From a candidate division WWE3 bacterium (lineage in GTDB: Bacteria; Patescibacteriota; WWE3; UBA101185; UBA10185): a stretch of 11,390 bases of DNA. The translations under genes were made by a program, and so were the position numbers. This document shows positions 4,753-11,008 of this stretch, in pieces. Location of the stretch: NCBI GenBank assembly GCA_020427865.1, contig JAGQNX010000004.1, positions 1 through 11,390 of the forward strand, in the 5' to 3' direction. Every line of letters starts with the position of its first letter. Positions within the stretch are counted from its first letter, which is position 1. Below the pieces are notes generated by a model. That model was given only the letters and a program-made list of their open reading frames with translations. It had not been told where the DNA came from and searched no databases.

Positions 4753-6126
4753 ATGCAGACTAAAAATCAAACAAAAACACAAATCAAAACAAAACTTATT
4801 TCTGAGTCAACATGTATTGTAGGATACGGAAGATTTGGCAAAACACTTCATAAACTTTTAGAAGGTATGCAAAATGTTTTTGTTTACGACATAGACTTAG
4901 AAAAGTTGCAAAACGTAAACAAAGAAGCAATAGCTACAAGACTAGAAGAAGTTTATGCATGTAACACAGTTTTTTTAGCACTGCCTATTTCTAAACTGGA
5001 AGAAACAATAGAACTGCACAAGCCCTATATTAAAGATAATCTTTTAATCGATGTGCTTTCGGTAAAACTTCATGCAAAAGGAGTTTTAAATAAAGCTTTA
5101 GCAAATACGCAGGCAAGGGCTTTATTAACACATCCAATGTTTGGGCCCGACAGCAGCAAAAATGGGTTTGAAAACTTACCAATTGTGGTAGATAAAAACA
5201 CAGCTATGGATGAAGAATATGCATATTGGATTGAATTTTTTAATTCAAAAGGATTAAACGTAATAGAAATGAGTGCAGAAGAACACGATAGAATGGCAGC
5301 AGGCTCACAAGGAGTTACTCATTTTGTTGGCAGACTTCTTGAAGAATACGGAATGAAACCTACACCAATAGACACAGTGGGTGCAAAGATACTTTTACAA
5401 GTCAAAGAACAAACATGCAACGACACTTGGGAATTATTTAAAGATTTACAAACATATAATCCTTTTACTGAGCAAATGAGAGATGAGATTGGGCAAGCTT
5501 ATAAAAAAGTAAGTACATCACTATTACCACCTAAAATCGTAAGAGAAACACCTATTTATGGGATTCAAGGAGGAAAAGGAAGTTTTAATGAACAGGCCTT
5601 AGGGGACTTTGTTAGCAGACATGGTATAGAAAAGTATGAAGTAAAATACTTATATACTACAGAGCGTGTATTAAAAGAACTAGAACTAGGTGAAATAGAT
5701 TTTGGACAGTTTGCAATGCATAACAGCATTGGTGGAGTAGTGGCAGAATCTATACATGCAAGTGCCAAACATAGATTTAACATTGTAGAAGAATTTGAGA
5801 TAGTAATTTCACACCACATAATGAAAAGGAAAAATGTAGATTGGCAGGATATAAAAACTATAATGGCTCATCCGCAAGTATTTAAACAATGCCAGTCAAC
5901 ATTAGCTAAAGATTACCCACAGTATAATTTGGTTGTCGGGGAAGGTGACTTAATTGATCATGCAAAAGTTGCACAAGCACTTAACTTAGGAGAATTAGAT
6001 AAAAATATTGCAGTAATGGGTCCTAGAATTTTGGCAGAACTGTATGATTTAGATGTAGTTGCAAGCGACCTACAAGATAATAAAAACAACCTTACTTCTT
6101 TTTTGCTTTGTGAGATTAAATATTGA
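4753..6126 (+). CDS. tyrA-pheA: Bifunctional TyrA-PheA: prephenate/arogenate dehydrogenase fused to prephenate dehydratase
   Basis: This cytosolic fusion covers both branches after prephenate: oxidative decarboxylation toward Tyr, and dehydration/decarboxylation to phenylpyruvate toward Phe. Residues about 18-255 are a TyrA-type dehydrogenase: Rossmann motif IVGYGRFG (22-29), Asp46 after the second strand, LIDVLSVK (98-105), LTHPMFGPD (125-133) and THFVGR (189-194), closest in style to arogenate-type enzymes. Residues about 268-457 are a dehydratase: GIQGGKGSFNEQA (270-282), AMHNSIGGVV (321-330), MAHPQVFKQC (371-380) and a final NNLTSF (445-450). The catalytic Thr of the family's TRF motif is kept (Thr448) but Arg is Ser. 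The protein ends right there: no ACT domain, hence no usual site for Phe feedback, and no chorismate mutase. Control may lie instead in the attenuator upstream. No good Shine-Dalgarno site is seen (only AAGAAAA). Whether both activities survive is unproven. Confidence 0.85.
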   Translation: MQTKNQTKTQIKTKLISESTCIVGYGRFGKTLHKLLEGMQNVFVYDIDLEKLQNVNKEAIATRLEEVYACNTVFLALPISKLEETIELHKPYIKDNLLIDVLSVKLHAKGVLNKALANTQARALLTHPMFGPDSSKNGFENLPIVVDKNTAMDEEYAYWIEFFNSKGLNVIEMSAEEHDRMAAGSQGVTHFVGRLLEEYGMKPTPIDTVGAKILLQVKEQTCNDTWELFKDLQTYNPFTEQMRDEIGQAYKKVSTSLLPPKIVRETPIYGIQGGKGSFNEQALGDFVSRHGIEKYEVKYLYTTERVLKELELGEIDFGQFAMHNSIGGVVAESIHASAKHRFNIVEEFEIVISHHIMKRKNVDWQDIKTIMAHPQVFKQCQSTLAKDYPQYNLVVGEGDLIDHAKVAQALNLGELDKNIAVMGPRILAELYDLDVVASDLQDNKNNLTSFLLCEIKY

Positions 6127-6139
6127 CACAACTTTGATA

Positions 6140-6168
6140 TTGACTCTATATACAGAATGTGGTACAAT
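6140..6168 (+). promoter_or_regulatory. Promoter of the second (Ile/Val/Leu-rich) leader peptide
   Basis: TTGACT (6140-6145), 17 nt, TACAAT (6163-6168), then 11 nt to the leader ATG at 6180, predicting a 5' leader of only a few bases. A second possible pair, TTGACA (6123-6128) with TATATA (6147-6152), 18 nt apart, overlaps it; that -35 box contains the tyrA-pheA stop codon. A third TTGA-type hexamer (TTGATA, 6134-6139) sits between. Confidence 0.75.
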
Positions 6169-6179
6169 TTCCCTGCTTT

Positions 6180-6287
6180 ATGAGTAAACCTTATAGAAAT
6201 TTATCAAATAACTACGCAATAAATATTACAAGCATAACTGGAAATGTTAATGTTCTCCTTATTCAGAAATATATGTGGGAGGCTTAA
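6180..6287 (+). CDS. Leader peptide of a second attenuator-like cassette (35 residues, Ile/Val/Leu/Thr-rich)
   Basis: An ORF of 35 codons runs from ATG 6180 to TAA 6285-6287. The middle, residues 14-28, reads INITSITGNVNVLLI: four Ile, two Val, two Leu and two Thr in 15 codons, the make-up expected of an ilv- or thr-type leader. Residues before and after are unremarkable (Asn/Tyr-rich start; KYMWEA end). Its last codons carry GGGAGG, exactly as in the Phe/Tyr leader at 4605. It has a strong promoter 11 bases upstream and no ribosome binding site. The next gene, at 6385, is a glycosyltransferase and not an amino-acid gene, so the regulatory target is unclear. It could instead be a small protein gene with its own terminator. 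Confidence 0.62.
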   Translation: MSKPYRNLSNNYAINITSITGNVNVLLIQKYMWEA

Positions 6288-6336
6288 TTAAAACTACAAA
6301 GTTTAATGACTAACCTCCCTACTGGGAGGTTTTTTT
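6254..6336 (+). promoter_or_regulatory. Second attenuator-like set of alternative hairpins
   Basis: Segment 1 TCTCCT (6254-6259), segment 2 GGGAGG (6277-6282), segment 3 CCTCCC (6314-6319) and segment 4 GGGAGG (6324-6329) repeat the logic of the 4652-4730 element. Pairing 1:2 has four Watson-Crick pairs plus two G-U. Pairing 2:3 is six Watson-Crick pairs and excludes the terminator 3:4. A small hairpin AAAC (6292-6295)/GTTT (6301-6304 region) lies between 2 and 3. Segment 1 overlaps the two Leu codons of the leader, and the leader stop at 6285 is 3 bases past segment 2. Function is inferred from the parallel with the first element. Confidence 0.6.
6312..6336 (+). terminator. Intrinsic terminator before the glycosyltransferase genes
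   Basis: Eight-pair stem AACCTCCC (6312-6319) / GGGAGGTT (6324-6331), loop TACT, with seven T at 6330-6336. It is the strongest terminator in the window. It would end tyrA-pheA transcripts as well as those from the leader promoter. Confidence 0.93.
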
Positions 6337-6384
6337 ATGTGAAAATTGCGTATAAAAGCTAGTAACTAGATTCGAAAGTACTAT

Positions 6385-7464
6385 ATGAAAGATGCAAAAA
6401 TAAAAGTAAATCTAATTGTACATCCCGCATACACTATGTTTTTAGATAGTTTTCTAAATCATATAGAAGTAGCTCTTAGACATGCAAATAGGGAAAATTG
6501 TCCTATCAGCATCTTGCTCTCATATTGTCAAAACCCTAAAAAGTCAAAAGAGTTTAGAGATATAGTGAGCAATCACAATAACCTTAATATAACTACATAT
6601 ATAGAATCAGAACGCATGACCTGTGGGGGTGCACGTAATTACCTATTTTCAAAAGAACCCGCAGAATGGAATATTTTCACGGATGTAGACATACTATTTC
6701 ACAAAAATTATTTCGTTGAAGTATTAAATTGTATTAAAAAGTTAGAAACTGAAAACAGAACAGACGTAATGGGATTGGCAGGAGGTATAGGATGTTGGGG
6801 GGATACTAAATGGGGATACTATGAATACTTAAATGAAATGAAAGCATATTACGGAAAAGCAGATACATGTAAAGAAATGACACAATATAAGGAATTTGCA
6901 ATAATATTCCCTAATACTAATATTGGAATATTAGAAAATCTTCAAAAAAACAAATACATAAAATACTTTCAAGGCTATAACCAAATTCTGCACAAAAAAG
7001 TTCTTACAAATCTTGGGGGGTTTGATTCTAAATTTTTTGGGGCAGAAGATAGAGAAGTGGCGGCTAGGATACTCCACCATAAAGGAAAGATTATATTTAT
7101 ACCCCAGGCACTTGTATACCATTACTTTAGGTTTACTCTTAGAGACATTTTAAGAAGAAAATATGGACATGGATATTATAGTGCAAAATTTAGGAATACT
7201 TATTCAAAAATGGGTCTTTATGAGACAGGGTTTAGGAAGTGGCGTAAAATACTAAGTACACTAATTGTAATCCCGCTAGACTACAGGACACTATTAGGTG
7301 TTATTTATTATATACCAAGTACAATGTGTTATTTTATAGGATCTTTGACTTTCAACATAGAAAAAAAGACAAAGCTAAACTTATTTGGTATACATGACAT
7401 TAATAAAGCTAAGAAGAAACTTATAAAATTTAATTACTCTAACTTTTCATATGTACGTGACTGA
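6385..7464 (+). CDS. Glycosyltransferase, GT-A fold (family 2-like)
   Basis: A 359-residue transferase that should move a nucleotide-activated sugar onto a glycan or lipid acceptor at the inner membrane. The N-terminal half is GT-A: a conserved GGARN (81-85), the metal-binding DXD as FTDVDILF (98-105, Asp100/Asp102), and the acceptor-side signature GGFDSKFFGAEDREVAAR (211-228) with His247 in VYHYFR. Residues about 290-322 are hydrophobic (IVIPLDY, LGVIYYIP, MCYFIGSL) and may dip into the membrane. Sugar and acceptor cannot be named. It overlaps the next glycosyltransferase by 14 bases, implying coupled translation. Start at 6385 has no clear ribosome binding site (GAAAG at 6374-6378 at best). 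A weak TAGATT at 6367-6372 is the only local -10 candidate, so expression may depend on readthrough of the terminator at 6312-6336. Confidence 0.8.
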   Translation: MKDAKIKVNLIVHPAYTMFLDSFLNHIEVALRHANRENCPISILLSYCQNPKKSKEFRDIVSNHNNLNITTYIESERMTCGGARNYLFSKEPAEWNIFTDVDILFHKNYFVEVLNCIKKLETENRTDVMGLAGGIGCWGDTKWGYYEYLNEMKAYYGKADTCKEMTQYKEFAIIFPNTNIGILENLQKNKYIKYFQGYNQILHKKVLTNLGGFDSKFFGAEDREVAARILHHKGKIIFIPQALVYHYFRFTLRDILRRKYGHGYYSAKFRNTYSKMGLYETGFRKWRKILSTLIVIPLDYRTLLGVIYYIPSTMCYFIGSLTFNIEKKTKLNLFGIHDINKAKKKLIKFNYSNFSYVRD

Positions 7465-8383
7465 TTATCTAGATCTAACTATAGTAGTCCCCACAACTAA
7501 GGACCGTTCAATACTGCTATACAACCTAGTGGATTCACTTGATACGACTAAAATAACAATAAAAGAAATAATTGTAATAGGACATGAAGAGTTAGATATA
7601 CCCCAAAGTAACCACAAAATACGCTACATTAAAGTGAATGTTAATAACGCATCTATCAAAAGAAATACAGGAATAAAAAACGCCTGTACAGACTATATAC
7701 TATTTATAGATGATGATTGTTATGTGAAGGGTATGTTTTTGGATAGACTAGTGCGTGTATTGAAAAAACACGAGCATAAGAATACCAATGCATGGGGATT
7801 TGCACTAAACGTTGTTAGGGATACTAGTACCAACGAGTTAGACATTGGATATCTCAAAAGCGGTATGGATCACTACTTTAAGCATACAGGTAATAAAGGG
7901 TTAGTGGAACGATTTGAACATACAACATGGGCTCCCACAGCAGGATTAATTGTAAGAAAAGATGCAATCAAAAAATCATTTCCTATAAATACAGATGTAA
8001 GTGTAGGGGGCGAAGATGTTATATTTGGATGGGAAAATAGTACCGCAAACAGAAATTATTTATACTGTTTGAAAGAGATAAATGTGTATCATGTACCTAT
8101 TACCCACTCAAATATAGATATATTAAAACATAAGGCGTACTTATATGGAAAATCAGAATACTATATATGGGAACATCTCAGGGGTGCGGAGGATATAATA
8201 AAATATATTAGCGTAAAAAGATCGATGAAAGAGCTAATCTATGCTTATGTCAGGTACCCAAGGCTTAACATAGAAAAGACGCTAGCTAATGAGTTTATTA
8301 AAGGAACAGCATTAGCCTTCATAAAAAAAGGTAACTGGCCCTTAAGATTATCACTAACCAAGCTAGCTACATATAAATTTTAG
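7451..8383 (+). CDS. Family 2 glycosyltransferase (GT-A)
   Basis: This 310-residue protein is a typical family 2 transferase: IVVPTTKDRS (11-20, nucleotide-binding strand), ASIKRNTGIKNA (67-78), the metal site FIDDDC (85-90) and VGGEDVIFGW (185-194), where the Glu-Asp pair holds the catalytic base. The C-terminal third is Lys/Arg-rich and lacks obvious transmembrane helices. It starts inside the end of the preceding glycosyltransferase (14-base overlap, +2 frame relation) without a Shine-Dalgarno site. At the other end it overlaps the convergent kinase gene by 21 bases, so both C-termini are encoded on opposite strands of the same DNA. Probably acts with its neighbour on one surface polysaccharide; the sugar is unknown. 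Confidence 0.85.
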   Translation: MYVTDYLDLTIVVPTTKDRSILLYNLVDSLDTTKITIKEIIVIGHEELDIPQSNHKIRYIKVNVNNASIKRNTGIKNACTDYILFIDDDCYVKGMFLDRLVRVLKKHEHKNTNAWGFALNVVRDTSTNELDIGYLKSGMDHYFKHTGNKGLVERFEHTTWAPTAGLIVRKDAIKKSFPINTDVSVGGEDVIFGWENSTANRNYLYCLKEINVYHVPITHSNIDILKHKAYLYGKSEYYIWEHLRGAEDIIKYISVKRSMKELIYAYVRYPRLNIEKTLANEFIKGTALAFIKKGNWPLRLSLTKLATYKF

Positions 8384-9241
8384 ATTTGTTTCAAAATTAG
8401 CAAAGAAATCGCGAATATTTGTAATAATTGTATTGTAATCATCATCAGAAAATTTTTCCTTGTACTCCAACGCCCAATAAAAATCCATCAACATACAATA
8501 TATAAAATATATGACTATTTCCTTCCTAGAGGTATCTTTATAAAATCTGCAAAGGTTGTTTAGAAGTTCATTTATTTCCAAGATAGATAGACGAGGCATA
8601 TACTGTCCCATAGAAGTTTTATATGCAAAAAACCCTAAATCAAAGTTAGGACTCGCATAACGAGCTAATCCCCAATCTATAAAAAAATAGTCCTTAGTTG
8701 TACTAAACAGCACATTCCTTATGTGAAAATCACCATGCGAGGGCACTAATCTATCGCTAGTAGGACTGTGTAAAAAGTCTAGAACACAAGACTTTGTCTC
8801 GTTAGTTGGACATACCCTAGCAAGATCATGCTTTTGTACACGACGGATACGTTCTTCGGGAAGGTAGGTTTTGGAAAGACTCAATGGGAAACTTATGTCA
8901 CTATCAGAATTGTGAAATGCACGCAACATAGACAATATACTAGGTATATGAGAATTTAGGCTTTCAGGCGAAATAGTTATATGCTCGACAAAATCGATAA
9001 CGAGAACTTTTCTAGAATTATTATATGCATAAAGCCTTGGCGTATAGAAAATTTTAGGGTGTTGATAAGAAAATAACTCTTTTGTGTATTTTTCTAACGA
9101 AAAACTGTCAAAGTCTAGAAATTCTTTCAATATCAGACGTCTATTTGGAATATCATTATGGGTAATGACACTTACACTCTCAGCATTACCCGATGTTACA
9201 ATTTCAACTGTCTGATAGTTATCTTTAGATAAGCTTAGCAT
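8363..9241 (-). CDS. APH / choline-kinase-like phosphotransferase
   Basis: The 292 residues carry the small-molecule kinase signature of the aminoglycoside phosphotransferase fold: Lys39 in LILKEF as likely ATP-binding Lys, the catalytic loop HGDFHIRNVLF (169-179, Asp171 and Asn176) and the metal-binding FIDWGLARY (187-195, Asp189). These proteins phosphorylate hydroxyl groups on sugars, choline, amino sugars or antibiotics. Its start overlaps the end of the upstream glycosyltransferase by 17 bases, so the two are one transcription unit. In this glycan setting a role in phosphorylating a sugar, polyol or lipid precursor is more likely than drug resistance, but that is inference. Only the 3' end overlaps the convergent glycosyltransferase (21 bases). 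No Shine-Dalgarno site is seen. Confidence 0.8.
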   Translation of the reverse strand: MLSLSKDNYQTVEIVTSGNAESVSVITHNDIPNRRLILKEFLDFDSFSLEKYTKELFSYQHPKIFYTPRLYAYNNSRKVLVIDFVEHITISPESLNSHIPSILSMLRAFHNSDSDISFPLSLSKTYLPEERIRRVQKHDLARVCPTNETKSCVLDFLHSPTSDRLVPSHGDFHIRNVLFSTTKDYFFIDWGLARYASPNFDLGFFAYKTSMGQYMPRLSILEINELLNNLCRFYKDTSRKEIVIYFIYCMLMDFYWALEYKEKFSDDDYNTIITNIRDFFANFETNLKFICS

Positions 9242-10340
9242 AGGTTTCTACATGCAACTTATGTGCATTATACAATGTATTATATAGACTACTATCATAA
9301 TTAATTTTTAAATCACGTATTCCATTTGTACAAAACCACTTAATAGATTCCCGAAGAGCTGTCACATTAGTACCTGCAACGATATAGTGCTGTGTATTAT
9401 CCAAGATATTAGGTATATTACCTGAATTAGTGCCAATGCATTGAGAATTTATTAGCACAGCTTGTTGGAGTGCAATAGGGTTAGGATCACCCCAAACAGA
9501 TTCCCCAATTGTGGGGTGTAAAATCAGATCATAAGCCGACATTGTTTTATAGGTGTCAACTGAGTTGTACTTAAAAAAAAATATTTTTCCTACTTTCATA
9601 TAGTTTTGCACCCTTAAAAGCAGCTCTCTTGACCATCTAGGATCCCATTTAGGAGTAGGATCAAATAATCCCGCATGATGAAACACTATATCCAAACCAG
9701 AATCTAACAAATCCACACATGCTTCTAAGGAAAGATGGCTACCCTTCCAATTGCAAAATCTTGTAGGTTGCAAAATATGAAAAGAAGGCGACTGTAGTAG
9801 GTGCGTATCTAAATCAGCAGCAGTTGGCAGTCCAATTAAATAGGGTAGTACTGTTATATCATTTATAGTTAATGATGTCGTATTTAGCAAAGTTGTACGC
9901 ATAAATTCCGAGCAAGTAAATATATGAGTAAAACGATTCAATATTAGGTTGGCAGTAATATATTCAGCTCCAATATTATGCACATGTCCACATACAGGAG
10001 TATTATAGGAACATAGGATGTCTAATAAGGTACTTATAACTGGGGTCTGGAACACATTGGGGTTATGTATGATAAAAAGATCAGAGTTTCTAATCAAACT
10101 GGATTCTAGACTCTGGGCTATGATAGAAGCGGGAATAGTCGCGTTACGACTTAACCAAGGAAAACTCAACGTAGTTACGTTTTCAGAAATTATGTTATGC
10201 GAAATAGGGCCCCCAAACACATAGTTGATCTTAAACTCTCCAGACAAGGAAGCTACCAATTCTGACAAATAAACTTCTATACCACCTACATGAGAAAGAG
10301 GAAACCAATTAAAAAGTGTTATTTCAGGTATATGTGTCAA
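9225..10340 (-). CDS. GT-B glycosyltransferase (family 4-like)
   Basis: This 371-residue retaining-type transferase has the two-domain GT-B plan: a glycine-rich acceptor-side loop FPLSHVGGIEVYLSEL (13-28), HVHNIGAEY (119-127), the start of the donor domain LQPTRFCNWKGS (190-201) and the nucleotide-sugar site GESVWGDPNPIALQQA (279-294). In most family members the last element is an E-X7-E pair; Glu280 is present, but the position of the second Glu reads Gln (Q292/293) and the loop is longer, which is odd. The start is TTG at 10340: no ATG lies in frame upstream of the conserved NWFP, and the next Met is far inside at 147. TCTAAT ends 7 nt before this TTG. It is the first gene of a pair with the kinase downstream. 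Confidence 0.82.
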   Translation of the reverse strand: MTHIPEITLFNWFPLSHVGGIEVYLSELVASLSGEFKINYVFGGPISHNIISENVTTLSFPWLSRNATIPASIIAQSLESSLIRNSDLFIIHNPNVFQTPVISTLLDILCSYNTPVCGHVHNIGAEYITANLILNRFTHIFTCSEFMRTTLLNTTSLTINDITVLPYLIGLPTAADLDTHLLQSPSFHILQPTRFCNWKGSHLSLEACVDLLDSGLDIVFHHAGLFDPTPKWDPRWSRELLLRVQNYMKVGKIFFFKYNSVDTYKTMSAYDLILHPTIGESVWGDPNPIALQQAVLINSQCIGTNSGNIPNILDNTQHYIVAGTNVTALRESIKWFCTNGIRDLKINYDSSLYNTLYNAHKLHVETYAKLI

Positions 10341-10347
10341 AAATGTA

Positions 10348-10353
10348 ATTAGA
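10348..10353 (-). promoter_or_regulatory. Possible -10 box of the GT-B gene, predicted leaderless
   Basis: TCTAAT (minus strand) ends 7 nt before the TTG start at 10340, the same spacing as other promoters here. No good -35 box is seen. Confidence 0.3.
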
Positions 10354-10367
10354 TAATTAAGTACTCA

Positions 10368-10387
10368 ATATGCGGATATTAGCATAT
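10368..10387. repeat. Perfect 6-bp inverted repeat in the divergent intergenic region
   Basis: ATATGC (10368-10373) and GCATAT (10382-10387) flank GGATATTA. It lies between the GT-B (minus) and thioredoxin (plus) genes and could be a regulator site, but such short AT-rich repeats arise easily by chance. Confidence 0.3.
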
Positions 10388-10417
10388 AAAAACTGTTTGG
10401 GGTAGCGAAATGAGAAC

Positions 10418-10447
10418 TTCAACAAGACTTATATAAGGTGCTACAAT
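10418..10447 (+). promoter_or_regulatory. Promoter of the thioredoxin gene, predicted leaderless
   Basis: TTCAAC (10418-10423), 18 nt, TACAAT (10442-10447), then six bases to the ATG at 10454. No ribosome binding site fits between. Confidence 0.5.
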
Positions 10448-10453
10448 TAAAGT

Positions 10454-10954
10454 ATGCAAAATCTTTCTACAAAAATCATAGCCTCGGTAGTGGTCGTATT
10501 TGCTATATTTGCTTTACTACTTTCTATAAGAGATCCAAAAACAAATACTATTCCAACCACCAACGAAACCAAACAGCAAATTACTCAAACACCAGTTCAG
10601 GACGGTGAAGAACTTATACCAAATGTTGAAACTACAAAACAACACGTAAACTATGTAGAGTACTCAGACAAAACGGTACAAACTTTCTTACAAGAAGGTA
10701 AAAAAGTTGTTTTGTTTTTCCATGCACCTTGGTGCCCAACATGTAAGTCTTTTGATAAAGAGCTTAGTGAAAACCTTAATCAACTCCCAGAAGACGTAGT
10801 AGTTGTAAAAACAGACTATGACACTAACACAGAACTAAAAAAACAATATGGAGTTACGTATCAGCACACATTTGTACAGCTAGACCAAGATAAGAACTCT
10901 CTTAATAAATGGAGTGGTGGAAACCTTAAATCATTTTTGGCTAATATAAAATAG
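10454..10954 (+). CDS. Membrane-anchored thioredoxin-like protein
   Basis: A 166-residue protein with an uncleaved N-terminal anchor (IIASVVVVFAIFALLL, 8-23), a Thr/Gln/Pro-rich linker (about 27-65) and a thioredoxin domain outside the membrane (about 68-166). The active site is APWCPTC (91-97), with the redox pair Cys94/Cys97 after FFH. Where thioredoxins have a cis-proline before a Thr (PTF), this protein reads QHTF (137-140), so His replaces Pro. The cis-Pro loop shapes substrate contact, so specificity may differ. A role in reducing or forming disulfides of exported proteins is likely; the secreted protein at 1493-2410 has five Cys and is a possible client, though this is speculative. It converges on the deacetylase gene; the 54-base gap holds no clear terminator. 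Confidence 0.85.
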   Translation: MQNLSTKIIASVVVVFAIFALLLSIRDPKTNTIPTTNETKQQITQTPVQDGEELIPNVETTKQHVNYVEYSDKTVQTFLQEGKKVVLFFHAPWCPTCKSFDKELSENLNQLPEDVVVVKTDYDTNTELKKQYGVTYQHTFVQLDQDKNSLNKWSGGNLKSFLANIK

Positions 10955-11008
10955 TAGAGCAAGAAAAATAATAAGTCAGCCAAACTATAAAACTTGTAAG
11001 AAGTAGCC

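Noticed and set aside
4731..4763. Ten-codon ORF starting right after the terminator T-run (MDKFKKKYAD)
   Set aside because: It is out of frame with tyrA-pheA, has no ribosome binding site and is too short to support; probably chance.
8363..9241. Aminoglycoside resistance gene
   Set aside because: The kinase motifs are those of the whole APH/choline kinase fold; coupling to a glycosyltransferase makes a glycan or lipid substrate more likely.
10018..10224. Plus-strand ORF inside the GT-B gene
   Set aside because: It lies opposite conserved glycosyltransferase sequence and has no recognisable domain or start signal.
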